DNA of 64,000 nucleotides from Sanghuangporus weigelae (taxonomy: Eukaryota; Basidiomycota; Agaricomycetes; Hymenochaetales; Hymenochaetaceae): positions 1,922,001 to 1,986,000 of the forward strand of contig CP137324.1 of the NCBI GenBank assembly GCA_033182465.1. The letters run 5' to 3'. Position 1 is the first letter of the stretch. Each line of letters opens with the position of its first letter. Shown one piece after another: positions 26,224 to 39,280 of this stretch. The notes beneath the pieces were generated by a model. The model was not told the DNA's origin and made no database searches. It saw nothing but the letters and a program-made list of their open reading frames with translations. Both the position numbers and the translations under genes were made by a program.

Positions 26224-26241
26224 ATCATCATCATCATCATC
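26224..26241. repeat. (ATC)6 microsatellite
   Basis: Six perfect ATC units in non-coding DNA upstream of the DUF6699-like gene. Confidence 0.9.
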
Positions 26242-26509
26242 GTTATGATTATGATTCACTATGTAAAAAGAACACTGATGAGGATAATAATGGCTCATAT
26301 CTAATTTATAGTCAATTGAAGTCTGCAATTGAATTGAGGTCGTAACTGTAACCTTGATCCTATTTGTCCTCGTTGGAGTTGCCCCCACGTTTCTTTGCCT
26401 GGGCGGGTACAAGGAGAGCGTCAAGACCGAGACAGCGATGATGGTAATACTAATAGGCGAGCGCCGGATTGGCTGGCTATACTCTTTAGTGCGGTGAAGT
26501 GGGGTTACA

Positions 26510-26612
26510 TAATAATAATAATGAGTCTGGAATGTAAAGAACCATGTCATGTGGTATTACCCGATCAGGGGTTTCGGACCAAACACGAGCACAAACAAAG
26601 AATAATAATAAT
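26510..26612. repeat. Two short (TAA)n tracts
   Basis: AAT/TAA trinucleotide runs at about 26510-26522 and 26601-26612 flank about 80 bp of ordinary sequence. They lie shortly upstream of the TATA box at 26631, in the promoter of the DUF6699-like gene. Confidence 0.7.
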
Positions 26613-26630
26613 TTCTCGCTTCTCCTCTGG

Positions 26631-26640
26631 TTTATATAAA
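26631..26640 (+). promoter_or_regulatory. TATA box of the DUF6699-like gene
   Basis: TTTATATAAA lies about 220 bp before the start codon at 26861, followed by a C/T-rich region at 26645-26700. It is the only strong TATA match in the vicinity. Confidence 0.5.
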
Positions 26641-26860
26641 CCCTGTCCGTCGTCCCGCCATGTCTCCCTCCCCATCCCTCCCGTCGTCGCACCGACGCCC
26701 AATCTTATCGCCAACGACAACGACTTCCACGTTCTGTTCACGACACTCTCGTACGACTCGCAGGCCGACGCCTTGTATCATTCTGTACATTCAGCCCACC
26801 ACTTGACACTACCACCAGCGTTGTTGCTCAGCACCGTTAGTACCACCTAAACTAAAGACA

Positions 26861-28007
26861 ATGTTGGCCACTTCTCGTCGCATAGCCGCAGACCCTTACG
26901 CGTCTGATGGAGCCGCAGCCATGATGGCGCGCCAGCGCAGCAGGAGCTTAGCAGGTCCCGTCGCGGTCCCACTCGGCACAGCTTACTCAGAACCGCGCGT
27001 TACTCGTCCACCGCACCGTCGCTCAGCGAGCACGCACCACCGAGACCCGGTATATGAACGGGAACGCGAGATGGCTCTGCGCTCGCGTAGTCGGGCTGGC
27101 TCAGGTACGTGTTTTCTCATTGCATTGTGGGAACGAACTTTGGTATTGAATGTTCGTCATTTGCGTCTTGCATGTAGTCGGCCGTCATCACCCGGACTTC
27201 GCCTCTGTCGTCCCGGCGAATATCGCCTTCGTAGCATCTTCGAGCTCAAGCTCGGACCACCGCTCTCGTGGACGCGAACAGTCGCGTTCGCGCGTCTCTT
27301 CGTCCTCTTCGCACCAACACCGTGACCAGTCAGCGCATTCGTTGACGCGCCCCAACGCAACGCGCCGTTCAACATGGCAGGGACCGCCGTCGGGACAGAC
27401 GTTCCAACCTCAGCTGAAGGTTCATCGCCAATTGGCGTACTCGAGGTCGAACAATGGCTCTCCGCCGATTTTATACGACGTCGCGCGTGCGCCATCGCAT
27501 GACAATATCCTCGCGCCCCCGCCGACGTCTTTCATCGCGTCGCTTACGCGCCGTTCAAGAGGCCCACCGCAGCCTGTGCCAGCTCACACGCTTGCCTTGC
27601 CCGCGACGCGTCCATTCGTGCCCTCGCTTTCGCTCTACCTTCCTGGTCCTGACTCCGGTATGCCCATCCAATGCCCGCGCGATTGGAAAATCAACGCTGT
27701 CAGCATGAGTGCGACCGACCCCCAGCACACGGCATTAACCAACCTGGACGTCCTTCAGGCCGTGTATTCGTCCCTTCGCGAGCCTGTTTCCCGCTTTGAA
27801 TGGGAGGCTCTGGGGACAGGTTCTAACGCACAACGTCGCGTGGCCGAAGCTTACTCTCGCAGGTGCGAAATGACCGGTAGCAAGCGCGAGTGGGAGTCCG
27901 GCATACGACGTGTCGACTACCTTTGCGGGCGAACGCTCCTGTGTGGTATTGAATGTCGACCGAATGGTATTTGCGAACTCGTTTTCACGAAGCCTGCCGC
28001 CGCATAA
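26861..28007 (+). CDS. DUF6699-like domain protein with disordered N-terminus
   Basis: Two exons (26861-27104, 27178-28007) give 357 aa. The first 210 residues or so are Arg/Ser/Pro-rich and probably disordered. The C-terminal 120 residues carry the pattern of a basidiomycete domain of unknown function: PRDWKINAVSM, TALTNLDVLQAVYSSLREPV, FEWEALG, VAEAYSRRCE, then GIRRVDYLCGRTLLCGIECR. That order, including the closing RRVDYL and hydrophobic GI/L strand, matches what I know as DUF6699, a family very common in mushrooms with no known function. The domain call is from memory of the family pattern, not a profile search. The frame is kept across the single intron. Confidence 0.75.
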
Positions 28008-31000
28008 GCCTTTACACTCAGGTAACCGTTGACTCGTCTCAGCCGAGCCGAGCTCCCCAAAATGTACCATACGTACTCCTCCCCCACACATCATGCCCCT
28101 GTTACCTCTTCCCCTCGTATTTTACTTTCGACTCACCGATTATTTCCCTTTTGCACCTCTTACTCACCATTGTTAAATATCCTCGTTCCACGGACAGGGA
28201 CTATTGCGTCTACATGTGGTAAACATAGCTTTCTCCTTACGACTTATTTCTTGCTCATTTCTTGGCTTTGATGCTTGGTGTTTCCTCCTTCTCGTCTCAT
28301 CTTCGCTTATCCATAGTCGAAACCTCCGATTCTTTCTGTTTATTTTTCATTTTTAACCGATCTTTTTCTTTCTTGTAAGATATCAATATTTCTATCCGGA
28401 TGAACGTCTGGAGCGTTCACTTTTTTTCTTTTCTTTTTCTGTTTTTCTTTGCCTTTTTTCTCCTTATGATTGCAATCACCCTTTACCTGATTCATGATCG
28501 CTGATATGCTTTCTACTTGATATGCCCGCTTATCCACATGCTCCTTGCTCTCCATTAGATATGCGTTTTGATCTTGCTTTGTGTTTTGGTCTGGCATTGC
28601 CCATCGTGCTCTCTTTGTACTCATACATTCCTACATAAATACTCGCGTTTTGGGATCATGGACTTACAATAACAATAATGAAAAGAAAATGATTATTGAA
28701 ATAAAGACAAAGACAAAGAGCTTGATTCTGTTCTTCATTGTGCACTTGTAGATCTCATTGTAAACTAATTTCTTTGTGCTTGAGCGCGGCACAACAAGCT
28801 CGGAAATGAATGAATGACGGGATGAAACATGAAACAAAGAACCAAACATATGTATGAAGGTTTCCACCACAATCGGACGCTGACGACAATATTAATGACA
28901 ACAGCATCCAGCGCCAGCGGACAAGTGGATACTACACGACTACTCTGGCATACATATCCTCCAAGACTCAAACGAGGTCCCCCCTCGATATCAGAGGCCT
29001 AGATCCTCTCGCTAACGTCAGTCAATAATGTCGCCCCACAATATACATTACTTACCCCAGGTGCTCTTTCGCTTCGGTCAAAAAAAAAACGTCGGTAAGT
29101 ACATAGGAACGAGGGGGTCACTGCTCAGTACCGCCACTCCCGCTCGGCTAATTTATTTTTGGCATACAATATACGCACACATAACATGTCTACATAGATT
29201 GTACGTGTCCGTGTATTGGAGCTGAGTAATTTGTGTGAACGCGGAAAGTAATCGAGTAACAGTCTTGACGTTTTCTGAGAGAATACAGTTATAGTTATAG
29301 TTCCGAAACAAACAGACTTTGAGTTAGAGTTGCGCGAAACGCGCAAGGGGCAGAAGGAAAGGAAAGGGAAGCATCGAGGCTCAGACTGAGTCCGAACGTG
29401 GCGTCCGAGCCAAGCCCAACTTCAATTCAAGACAGCCACGAAAGTAACCCAATAACCAGAACCTGCCGCAAACGCAACGAAAGGGACAGTTAGCTCCCCA
29501 CCAGAGGAGGTGGAGTGGGGTGGGGTGGGGTGGGGTGGGGGAATAATATTTCGTTTCCGTTCAGAAAAAGAACGAGAAAGAAGAAGCCTGAGATCAACAG
29601 TTCCCGAATGAAATAAAGAAGACGCTGGAAACGGGATTAACAGATCAACAGATCAACAACGTTGCAATGAGGGTCCAAATCACATACATACATACACTCG
29701 GTCCTAGAAGGCTGCCGATCCGTAATATGAACGGGTTCTTGCCAGCCACATGTATAGATGTATTCCTTAGCCACGTAACAGGCTACTCTGAAAGGTCATG
29801 CGACCCGAACCCGAGTGCATGATGCTGTGGGCGGGTGGGAAAAAGAGGGGAACGAAGGAAATAAGATAGCAAACACGACAAACACAAGGGTAGAAACATG
29901 TAAACAAAACTTATACATATATAAGGTTGGGCGTGATCAACGGCACCACAATCGAACAACTTGTGATCCAAACAGCACAGGCCTGGAGGAGGCAAGGATC
30001 AATCAGTGATTCAATCAAACAACGATAACAGCTCCACGTTTAGATCACTCACAGCATCAAAGCATGGATTGACGCTGCTGCTGAATCAATAGATCACGGG
30101 TCAAGCAACAACATAGCAACACGACGATGTACCGTTGCGAGGATGCCATGAAGACCGCCGAAGCTAAAGCTGATGCAGTAAGAGAACACGAGTCATTCAA
30201 GAATGGCAACACGGAAGATTTACTTACTGTATTGGCAACAAAAAATCTCTGGTCATGCTATTGTGCACAATGTGCCAAGTGTCCAGACAAGAACCCAGCA
30301 GTAAGTCTTTGAAAGAATGTACGTACGTCCAATAGGGAAACGCATTCCAAATTTCTATAGGAAGGACCATCCATGCTTCTGACTGTAGGATCTTAGTAAA
30401 CAAAGAGTAACTCGGGGACCTCGGTTTTGTGGTTTCTTTGTCTGGGATCATGGGTTTCCGGTGCGAATGAAAGAGACCGACAAAGTGCTTTCTAGACCCC
30501 ATTTCGTGTTCCGCATGGCTCAATCAAAAAACCAACGGAAAATCGAATGAACAAGACCTGAAATCGTGTTGTGAGTCAGGTTCAGGAAGATGCTTGAATA
30601 ATTATACTCACCTTCGATATTTTCGACGTGTTCTGTGACGCAGGACTTTGCTTACTTTTCATCCACTTCATGTCGGACGTTTTGCTCTTCTCAGATCTTG
30701 ACGGGAGTCCGAAAATAATCTAAGAGCTTGCGCATGACCTCTTATCGAACTGACCGACGGTGAAGAGCACTGGTTACAACGGAATTGCATTAGCTGTCGA
30801 CGCCAACCAACAAATAATGTCATAACATAAGGTAGCTATCAAAGCACGGAGAAGAAAGAAGTGATCAGGAAATTGGTCAACAAAAATGCACGGGGTGTGG
30901 AAGGTCAAGAATGGAAAGGCGAGAAAAATGTAACATGGAGAGTTGGCTGGGCTGGATCACGGTACAGTACGTAGCACTAAGATGGTAGCGTAACATGGAA

Positions 31001-32221
31001 AACAAAATGGACGAGTAAACAAGAAGGATGAATGATATGCCGATGAGAGAAAGTAATGACGATGTGCGTGTGTTGTTATTGCATTTGTTTGCGGGACGGA
31101 CAGACGAATGGAAAAAAATGGCGTGAGATGCATGATTTCATGATGGCTTTCGAAAAAATAAAATAAAATAAAGCAAACAATACGAAAACGAAAACGAAAT
31201 GGGGAAAACGAAAAACAAAATGCAAGCAAAAGCGAAAGCAAGAATAGCACGAATATGATCGAAGAGTTAAATTTGGAACAACGAGAAAAGGGTGGACGAG
31301 AAAAGGGTACAATGGCGATACGGAGCTCTGAGATGCGAAGCTGGCAAGGTATGGGGGACACACACGGGCGTCACGATAGGATAAGCGAGAACCCTCACGG
31401 AGATTCCGGAGGAAGATGTGGAAGGTGACGCCACCAAGAAATCAAGAACAGAGCAGAGCAATTCGTTCCAGTTCAGTTCGAGAACGTACCCCTCTCCACG
31501 CGCGCTCGCCTATTCGCTTATCCCAGTAAATGTCGGCACATCCCACATCGCTTCAGTCGTCCCAGAAACTCGGATCGACTATACAAGAGGACAGGCAAAG
31601 AAACAGCAAACATGCGTTGTGAGATAAGCATCTTCCAGAAAATAGAGTAAAGATGATGTCAAGAGTCGAGCCGCCTTTATCGAATATTAGCACCGCAGTC
31701 GTTCGATGTTCATGTACTTCTGATCGTGCGCGGGAAGGATTGAGTAAATGGCGTAAGCAGCGCGTAAATGATGCGGATCCGGATGGCGTGGTCGAGAAAA
31801 GGGTTCGGTCGATCATGAGTCGAGAACGTCGGAGGTCGTCAGCTGGCGAGACTGGCATTGACAAGCGAATAAGCGAGGAAATATGTGTCGTTTGGAACGC
31901 AAGTGCATTGTCAGAATGCGGTGCAATGTGATACGAAGCATGAGGTGCAGGAGTTGCGGGTCACAAAGAAATTCGGAGGCCACGGGGTTGTGTGGAGTTA
32001 TACGGGAATTCGGAATGTCATTGTCGAGTGCATCGGATTCAGTTCAAGATGGTCAGAAGACACATTCGGGTTCCATGTCGGGACGAGACGTGACGAAGAT
32101 CTTGAGACTCGTATTCATAGGTGATGCTCAACGTGGTGACTCGCTGGATTAGCCGACTCTGCGGGCAGGGAACCTCGTGGATTGAAGCGTACTTTAGCCA
32201 AGTCCTATGAACGTTCACCCG
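28008..32221. other. 4.2-kb region with no supportable gene
   Basis: Between the DUF6699-like gene and the metacaspase (convergent 3' ends). Short frames on both strands (for example 30127-30312 plus, 31553-31864 minus) show no domain and no splice-linked extension I can support. The stretch 28340-28470 is T-rich, 31130-31260 is A-rich, and a G-rich microsatellite lies at 29508-29541. It could contain long 3' UTRs or a non-coding RNA. Confidence 0.4.
29508..29541 (+). repeat. (GGGGT)n G-rich microsatellite, G-quadruplex candidate
   Basis: Six runs of four or more G separated by single T residues follow GGAGGTGGA. On the plus strand this satisfies the usual four-G-tract quadruplex rule. It lies in non-coding DNA, about 1.5 kb after the DUF6699-like gene. 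Confidence 0.85.
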
Positions 32222-35152
32222 TTAGCGAACATCAAGATGTAAAACTCGAACTAAATCACATACCATGTAATTCTGAGTCCCGATCTGTATGTACAAAAAA
32301 CACATGCACGTACGTCAACAAACGTGCACCAAAAGTTATAATAAGGAATGAGTAGTTCGCAGAGAGTACTCACGGTCGCAGTCTGAACAGGTCCTCCTTG
32401 CGCTTCTTCTAGCACTTGATCAAATGCGTTCAACATGTCCGTACCAATATCATCTCCCGACTTGTGGGAGCTCCGGCGCGATCCTGGCGTGGACACCGAG
32501 TTCGACCGAGGTTTTGGCTTCACTTGTCGTTGTTGACCTTGTTTCTTAGCATCACGCTTCACTTTCTTGAACCTCAGGTGCCTCTTCGTCCATGCGACAT
32601 GCTGCCGCAATTCATCGGACATGCCATTCAAAAATGCTCTGCAAGGTAAGAAGCAGAATTAATCAGCACTACAGGGTAGTGAGTAAAGGAGAAATGTGGA
32701 CATACTGTAACGAAGCGATCAGCGACTCGTATGTCGGGTGAGCATCTTTCTCTGTTGTCAAATGTAAGTAGACCGCGGTGCAAACACCATTTATCAACGT
32801 ACCCAGAATTTCAATGAGCGCCTGAGAGAAGAACAGCGACCGTTCGTTCATTGAATGATCAGTACGAAAAGGAATGAAAGGCTTACAGATGTCAAAGTAC
32901 CCTTCTTTGTCTCCCAGGCAAGTTGGGCATCGCTACAACCGCCGATCGTGATCTATCCAAAACGAAACGTATACCAGTCAGTAATAGACAACGCGCATCA
33001 GAAGAAGTACAGTCCTTACCACCTGCCCATGTTCCTGCACTCCCGAAGAAGCCCTACAATTACACTTCTTCTGTTTAACGTCAGCCCCAACATTCCGCGT
33101 CACTCTCTTTGGCCCTCTGAATGCAACACCAGCAGTCGAAGTAGGCGTTTCAGAAGCAGCAATACTGATCGGAGATACAGGTCCAGAAGCGGTATATTGC
33201 AGAGGAGACATACATCGCGGAATCTCGCCATCGTGGAAACTGGAGACAGGCGCATCTTCTTGGATATCACCCAGTACCGGAGCTTGAGCGATTGGTGTTG
33301 AGTTTCTCTTGAAGAGGCTCTTGATCGGTCTAGGGGTCTGCAGTATAGGAGCTGCTGCTTGGGTCGTGGATGAGACGGTGGTTAACGCAGAAGCAGAAAT
33401 AGGGCGAGAGGCGGGTGCGGTGGAAAAGAATGGGGTAGCGGAGTTGATTGTCGATGTGCGCGAACGGGCATCATGACGTGCACTCTCGTTCGTCTTCTCG
33501 CTACTTGCGCCTTTGCCTGCTATACCGAATTTCCGCTTGACGAATAGCGGAAGCCAATCCAGGCGAAGAGTTGACAAACATCCGAACTGCGTCTCGCGTG
33601 GAGATGCATAGGAATGTCTCCGCGTCACTGCAGACGTCGCACCCGCATCGCACGGTCCTTGCGCGGGAGAAGAGGCATCTAGACTCGGTAGTCTAGCCGT
33701 CTTCCGATCGGGAGCTGGTCTGAACAGGTCAAGGGGGCTGTCGGCCGGTCTATCAGGAATGAAGCCTTGTTGATTCTCGTTCTGCTCATGGACAAGGGTA
33801 GATACCAGGTTATCAGGTAAGTCATCTTCGTCAAGGAATCCCCCGCAATCTGCGCAGCTGTATTCCCTGCGTGGTTTCGGCTTTGTCGTCTCTGGAGCAT
33901 TAACGTGACCAATGACTGAAGTAGCTAACGCGCCACCCTCCGACCCCTCTGAAAGCTCGGAACGTATCGTACTCGTACGCTTCTCATAAGAGAAGCGTCG
34001 GGTATTGCTTCTCTGTGCAGCTTCTGAAATAGACATGTCTTGACCAGGGACTGGCACATCTTGCGGAGGGAGCTCGTTAATCTTCCTCGACTCGTTCTCA
34101 ACTGTACCATGTGATGTCCTCTTGAACGCGTGAACCGATCCCCCTTCGTTGTAGCAATAGTGGTTCAAGTCTACGCATCGTAGCTGATGAGTCTCATTCA
34201 TGTACTAAGGAAAGTGAGATGATCCTTACCCATTGCAGTCCCAGAGTGGCACATATCAAAAAATGCCTGAATTATCACAAAGTTCATGATCAACTGCTAG
34301 TCTAGGAGAAAAAAAGCCGGAAGGCCTACAATGAGTTGCGCATTTACTGGGATCTTGCGTACAAGAAGCTTGTTCATGTCCTATGCCAGGAATCCGTGAT
34401 GTAAGCCAACAAACGCAACTAAAATTCGATAGACTAGACCGACATTATCGATGATCCAAGTATTCTTGTCCTCGGTGGCATCACAGGGCACGATAGCTAC
34501 CCAAATACAACATCAGCAATAAAATTCGGGGTTACATATTCATATACTAACCTTCGTCCATGCCATCTGTTTCCGTTTCGTCTTCAGTTTCGCACGGCGT
34601 TTGAACGCCATGGCCCGCGACTGTTCATTGCAATAATAGGATCAAGCACGAGCGAGACAATTATAGAAGCATACGTACAATAAAAGAAGAAGCTGTCGCC
34701 AGCCTTTGCACCTGCAACAAGCTTCTTCATTTCCTTTAGCTATATTCGACACCACATTAGATCACCTTCAATACCGACAGTGTGTTTCAGGACGTACGAT
34801 ATTCTCCTTCGTTGGTGCTACATGTTTGCCATCGTCCAGCAGGACAATAACGTCCATATCGTTATAATGATACACGTCTGAACACGAGCATGCCGGATAG
34901 CATGTAAGAGTAGTGAAGAAAGACAAATGTGAAGCAGCACGAACCGATGAATAGTTTCCTCAGTCTCAACACGTCTTTGTGTGTTTGCCGGAGCTCTTCA
35001 TGGCACTCGTTGCCCTTGTACTTGCACCCGATGAGCAGCGCGACCCTCCTGGGCTTCCTGGCGGGTAATGGAAGGGAAGCAGAACGGCCCCGGTGCACGA
35101 CGGGCTGCTTGGCGGGGGTCTTTGAGGCAGATGGAAGCTTTTGGTTGCCCAT
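32222..35152 (-). CDS. Metacaspase (caspase-like cysteine peptidase, C14) with long interdomain linker
   Basis: Thirteen minus-strand exons are modelled: 35152-34945, 34877-34798, 34739-34679, 34620-34552, 34496-34444, 34380-34330, 34266-34230, 34170-33020, 32952-32887, 32821-32803, 32751-32706, 32638-32374 and 32284-32222, giving about 722 aa. The p20-like part reads RRVALLIGCKYKG, DVYHYNDMDVIVLLDDG, catalytic His in FAGHGVQ (codon 34612-34610) and catalytic Cys in DMCHSGT (codon 34251-34249). A Ser/Pro/Arg-rich linker of about 350 residues follows, including a CxxC pair (CADCGG). The p10-like part has TIGGCSDAQLAWETKKGTLT and HPTYESLI. Metacaspases cleave after Arg/Lys and act in stress, proteostasis and cell death. 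There is no glutamine-rich prodomain. The last exon is uncertain: a donor GTATGTG at its end could splice on to about 32150. Confidence 0.92.
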
Positions 35153-38100
35153 GTCGAGGTCAGTGGTAGGAGAGGTGGAAAGTGGTGTAGGGATGAGTAG
35201 TGGAGGAAAGACGAGCGTACACCGTCGCTGGACCGGAGATGAGAGATCAGAACTTAAGCGTGCACAGACCGCGTTCCTGGATGCCGTTAAGCGAGAGTAG
35301 ATGTCGTCCGATCAGGCAATCGCTTGGTACAAAGCGTCTGGAGATGGGCAGAAAGCTACGCGACACCGGTCAGAAATTGGTGAGCAATGAACGTCTATTG
35401 ACGGAGAGAAGTCAACCTCGACTCTTGTCGCAATACCAGCTTATAGGACGATGATGAGAGAGAGGCAGGGGGAGATGGGAGGAAGAAGACGAGGCACACA
35501 AGACTATAATATATGCTACTGGTGTGGGCGGTGTATAAACCGCATCGCCATCTGCCTACATTTACAAAGTATGGTATTTCCCCAAAAGGCAAATCCCGAG
35601 GTTTATTCCCATTTCCTTCCTTTTTCCGTTCCGATTTCTTTGCCCCTCTTTGTTCTCAGGGACGAAGCTCACGGCCCGCGACTCGACTACTTTGACTGTG
35701 ACTCACATATCTACCCACAACAAGACGCACGCGGGGCAGGCTGGGGCTCCACATGGGAACAAGGTGACTCGTACTCGTGCGTTCGCCGACTATAGCCCTA
35801 ACATGGGCGTGACCGCGAAAACCCCTCAAGAGGTGTCTTCCAAACCCAAATATCAGCACTGCCTAACTAAAACACTGGGGGTCGGCAACTCCGTACGGAT
35901 TTGCGTGCGTTCCCACGGGTTCGGTTATAGGTATGATCGTCGGAGTTCAAAAAGAGTTTACAATGATTCTTTGACTTGAATTTCCCTCTACCACAGTTCA
36001 TGTATCGGTCTAATAAAATGGTAGAATATATGTTTGAATAAGATGCTTCAACTCTCAGGAGGTACTTTTTGCAAAAACTGCACTGTTGCCAATAATTAAG
36101 CTAATTTGTTGTGAATCTTGTGATGAAACAATGGATTTTTGTCTTTGAATTTCAGCCAGCTAAAACTCATACATCGACACGAAATTTTCCGTAGGATACA
36201 CTGAAGTACTATACTTCAACTCTCAGGGGCTACATTTTCGAAAACATAAGTAGGTGAATTGTTCTGTTGTGCACTTTGTGATGCATGATTTTGCCAAGGA
36301 TTTGCGATACTTGCCTATTTGGGCTTATTTTCGGCCTCCGACGCGCACGCGAAGACCATAGGGATTGCCCACCCCCAAAAACACGAACACGATTACACCG
36401 TGTCGATTAGGAAAGCATTGTGATTTGTCATTACCTTCATGACTCGAATGGGCTTCTCGTCGCCCCTCTTCTCTAACTTCGTCGCTGGACGCAAAGGCGG
36501 GTTGTGCCTTTTTATGACCCGCAGCAGAGTGATCACGCTGCGCAACTAATACGACACTATCAGCTACATAACTTTCTGTACGAGGTATATCTTCTCGCGT
36601 GCGGCATAGGAGAGCTTGGCCGTCTATGATGGGCCGTTGTATGCAAGCGTCTAATGACACGAATGCGGAAGTCCGAACAGAGCATTTGCGCCGCCTTGTC
36701 TCCTTTTCAAATTCTCAAGTTGGAATGGCTTTACACGTAAAGTAACTCTTCAGTCCAAGTCATTTCTGCTATCCATACAGAAATACCTCTTCTGATTAGA
36801 AATCACAGATAGCCTGAGTCGTCTCGTTCATCCATACAGGAAAAGAGATTCCTTCAAGGACACCTATACATAAAGCACTGCAAAGTACATTCGGGCTCCT
36901 ATGTGGGAGTACGCCTCGTCTCTCTTGCGGATCAATGGAGAAAAATGATCAAGATGGGCGATGCAAAGATGGGCCCGAAACACCCGCCCGCCTCGCATTC
37001 CGCACTTTCTTCGTTCCTCAAGAGATATTTGGCATGGAAACCTGATCCATGCCTCCTTTCTCTGATGCGATAAGTCCTTTGGGAGATCAATCGGACACAC
37101 TGTAAGTTGCCCTTGGTGCACACGTCATCATGATCTGAACGTGGATTTGGAGCATACGATGCGTCGCGGTCTTTGCCCGTTGCAATGGTTTCTATCCTAC
37201 GCTCCAATTAAGGATGAGATAATGGTCGCTTTGGCGAGCAAAGTTGATTCCAATGCGGACCAATTGCTATTCAGGCCCGGAATGACTAAATACAGTATAT
37301 CCGTAGGCGAACTCCGCGCCGGTTCCGTTCATGACTTCCCGCGACAGACGGTATATCGAAATCCACCCTCCAAGCGAAACCTGTGTAAAAAAAATGCTAT
37401 TTTGGAGCGAGATGGCTACACACGATCACATCGGTATAGTCATACAGGAATCCCGTCGACACAGTAGAGACCGGAAAACACATTGAATGAGGGGAATTCA
37501 TGTGAAATGATTACAACGCGTTCTAGCAGACTAGAAGACGGCGGTGCAACGAGGTATCTGAATCTGCCGTGCACTCCAGTAGTAGTCACTCCTCTACACA
37601 CACGATTCCCCGGTACGCATAGCCGCCTCTATCCCATAACGACTGTCGCGCCAGAATTGGAGTGTTGAGCGTCGTAATTGAACGGTAGCGCGATCTTGCC
37701 GATAAAAGAAGAAAAGAATGCCCCAATCAATATCGCAATAGGTAAGATGCAAGCCTATACTCTAATGAATAGACGATCAGAGAACTACGTATAGAAGACG
37801 ACGGAGCATCGGTACGTCCGAATCACCCATACTCTTCCTACATCTTCACTCAGCAGCACCCGTCGCTTCTCTCTATGTATACTTATGTACTCGACACGAT
37901 CTGCCAAACAGGACACTAGCGCCTCTATAGATCAATGTGTACCTTTGTTTTATCCGATCCAATCCACAGCATCCCGCTCAAGTACCCAACACACAGCTTT
38001 GTAACAATAACAAATTACCCACTAATCCATCAAAAGTCGCTATTGCGATGAAGTTCCCCATGGTACACCAGGCGCCTACACAGGCCAATATAGTGAGAGG

Positions 38101-38544
38101 TAAAATAAGATACTAGGGAGTAATCGAGAAGAATCCATGCGCGTAAGGACGCGTAGCTTCGGTCTGGCCAACATGTGTCAGCCAGCCAACCACTTAGTCT
38201 TAGCGCACGTGGAAAGTAAAAGACGAATGAAACCCGGTCTATATTAAATTCACCCAATCCCATTTAGAATACTCCGAAGATTAGAATCATAGTGCCCGAG
38301 ATTGTTAGATCATCGACTCTCGCAGGTCTCTTCCCAAAAACACAATTCAACATGAAATGATGCACTGGGGTTTTGGGAAGGTGAAAACGAGGAAGAATCC
38401 CAAAGCTCGATGAAGTCAAAATAAATGAATGTCGTCAGTAATTCGTGACAAAGGCGTGATATGTAAGTCCACTCCCTACCCCCGCAGGGCAGTTACATCG
38501 ATCCCAAACATAATCAGCATACCGATACGTAAAGAAAACGCTCG
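35153..38544. other. 3.4-kb region with no supportable gene
   Basis: Upstream of the metacaspase and downstream of the minus-strand GPI gene. It should hold the metacaspase promoter. Frames such as 36325-36660 and 36864-37121 (both minus) show no motif. A weak imperfect repeat is present at about 36045-36300, where the phrase CTTCAACTCTCAGG recurs about 165 bp apart with similar following sequence. Confidence 0.4.
36045..36300. repeat. Degenerate direct repeat of about 165 bp
   Basis: The 14-base phrase CTTCAACTCTCAGG occurs at about 36048 and 36214. Each copy is followed by related A/T-rich sequence containing TTGT(G)AATTGT-like and TTGTGATG words. Two diverged units only; no known element recognised. 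Confidence 0.3.
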
Positions 38545-39280
38545 TCATGCAGTAATCCATAGTACGCAGGTCGAGACGGCGAACATCAAAACCGTGAGCA
38601 TGTTCGGGCAAGACGTCAACGCGTCGCTAGTAGAACTCTGAGATGCACCAGGCGATACAAGAGTGGCAGCCGGTGCACTTGATATCGAAACAGAAGCAAT
38701 AGCTGACGAAGAACTCGTCACAACTCCCGTGGTCGTCGACTCCAACGCACCACTCGAACTGCTAGCCACGACACCCGATGTTGATACCGGCACCACGAAT
38801 GGTGAATACGGCAGAGTCGTTATGGGAAGTGTGCTCGTAACACCAGCACTCGCGACGATGTTCACGCATATAACAGATCCTGCGCTGACGATACACCCAA
38901 CGTTATGGTCAACTGAGAGTGTCGGAATGGATACTCTCTGAGCGATGAAGCTTGCATCTTGCGCGAGTGTCACTGAATCCCAAGTCTTCAATTTTGAAAA
39001 GCAAGCAGTACGGGCCGTCAGACTGACTTGTGAATGGAGTCCCGAGAGTCTCTCCGCTGAGAACGTAGGTGGTTCCAACTTCTCCACCGCTACCTATGAC
39101 CTCTCCCCGTAGATTCGCTTCCGGCCCTAACGCCACCGGAAAGATGGTCGCGCTCTGCGCGTAAGCAACTATGGAAGCACGGCCAGCACAATTAAGCTCT
39201 TGATACACACAGGATAATTACGCAGGACTGAACGCACCTGGACAGAGCGCAGCGACCGGTAACGCTAGGATAGTGAGCAT
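38545..39280 (-). CDS. Small secreted GPI-type protein
   Basis: Three minus-strand exons (39280-39238, 39198-39028, 38972-38545) give 213 aa. The start follows an in-frame upstream stop. The N-terminus (MLTILALPVAALCPGELNC) is hydrophobic and fits a short signal peptide. The middle domain has CAGRASIVAYAQSATIFPV, GTTYVLSGET and FTMTLAQDASFIAQRV, with four Cys in the mature protein up to SVICVNI. A Ser/Thr/Val-rich stalk leads to a hydrophobic tail MLTVLMFAVSTCVLWITA consistent with GPI attachment. This layout recurs in small mushroom surface proteins of unknown function. The second intron was placed by frame: its acceptor GATTCAG restores a continuous reading frame that simpler choices break. 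Confidence 0.75.

Larger units (their letters stand above)
20394..26860. other. 6.5-kb region with no supportable gene
   Basis: Six frames were read for family motifs, splice-linked frames and signal or membrane patterns. Nothing passes. Many short frames overlap with no coding preference, and the stretch from about 22.5 to 24.4 kb is a patchwork of hydrophobic short frames that could be a decayed membrane-protein gene, but I cannot connect it. From about 25.0 kb onward there are low-complexity tracts and microsatellites that lead into the promoter of the gene at 26861. A non-coding transcript or degenerated element is possible. Confidence 0.45.
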
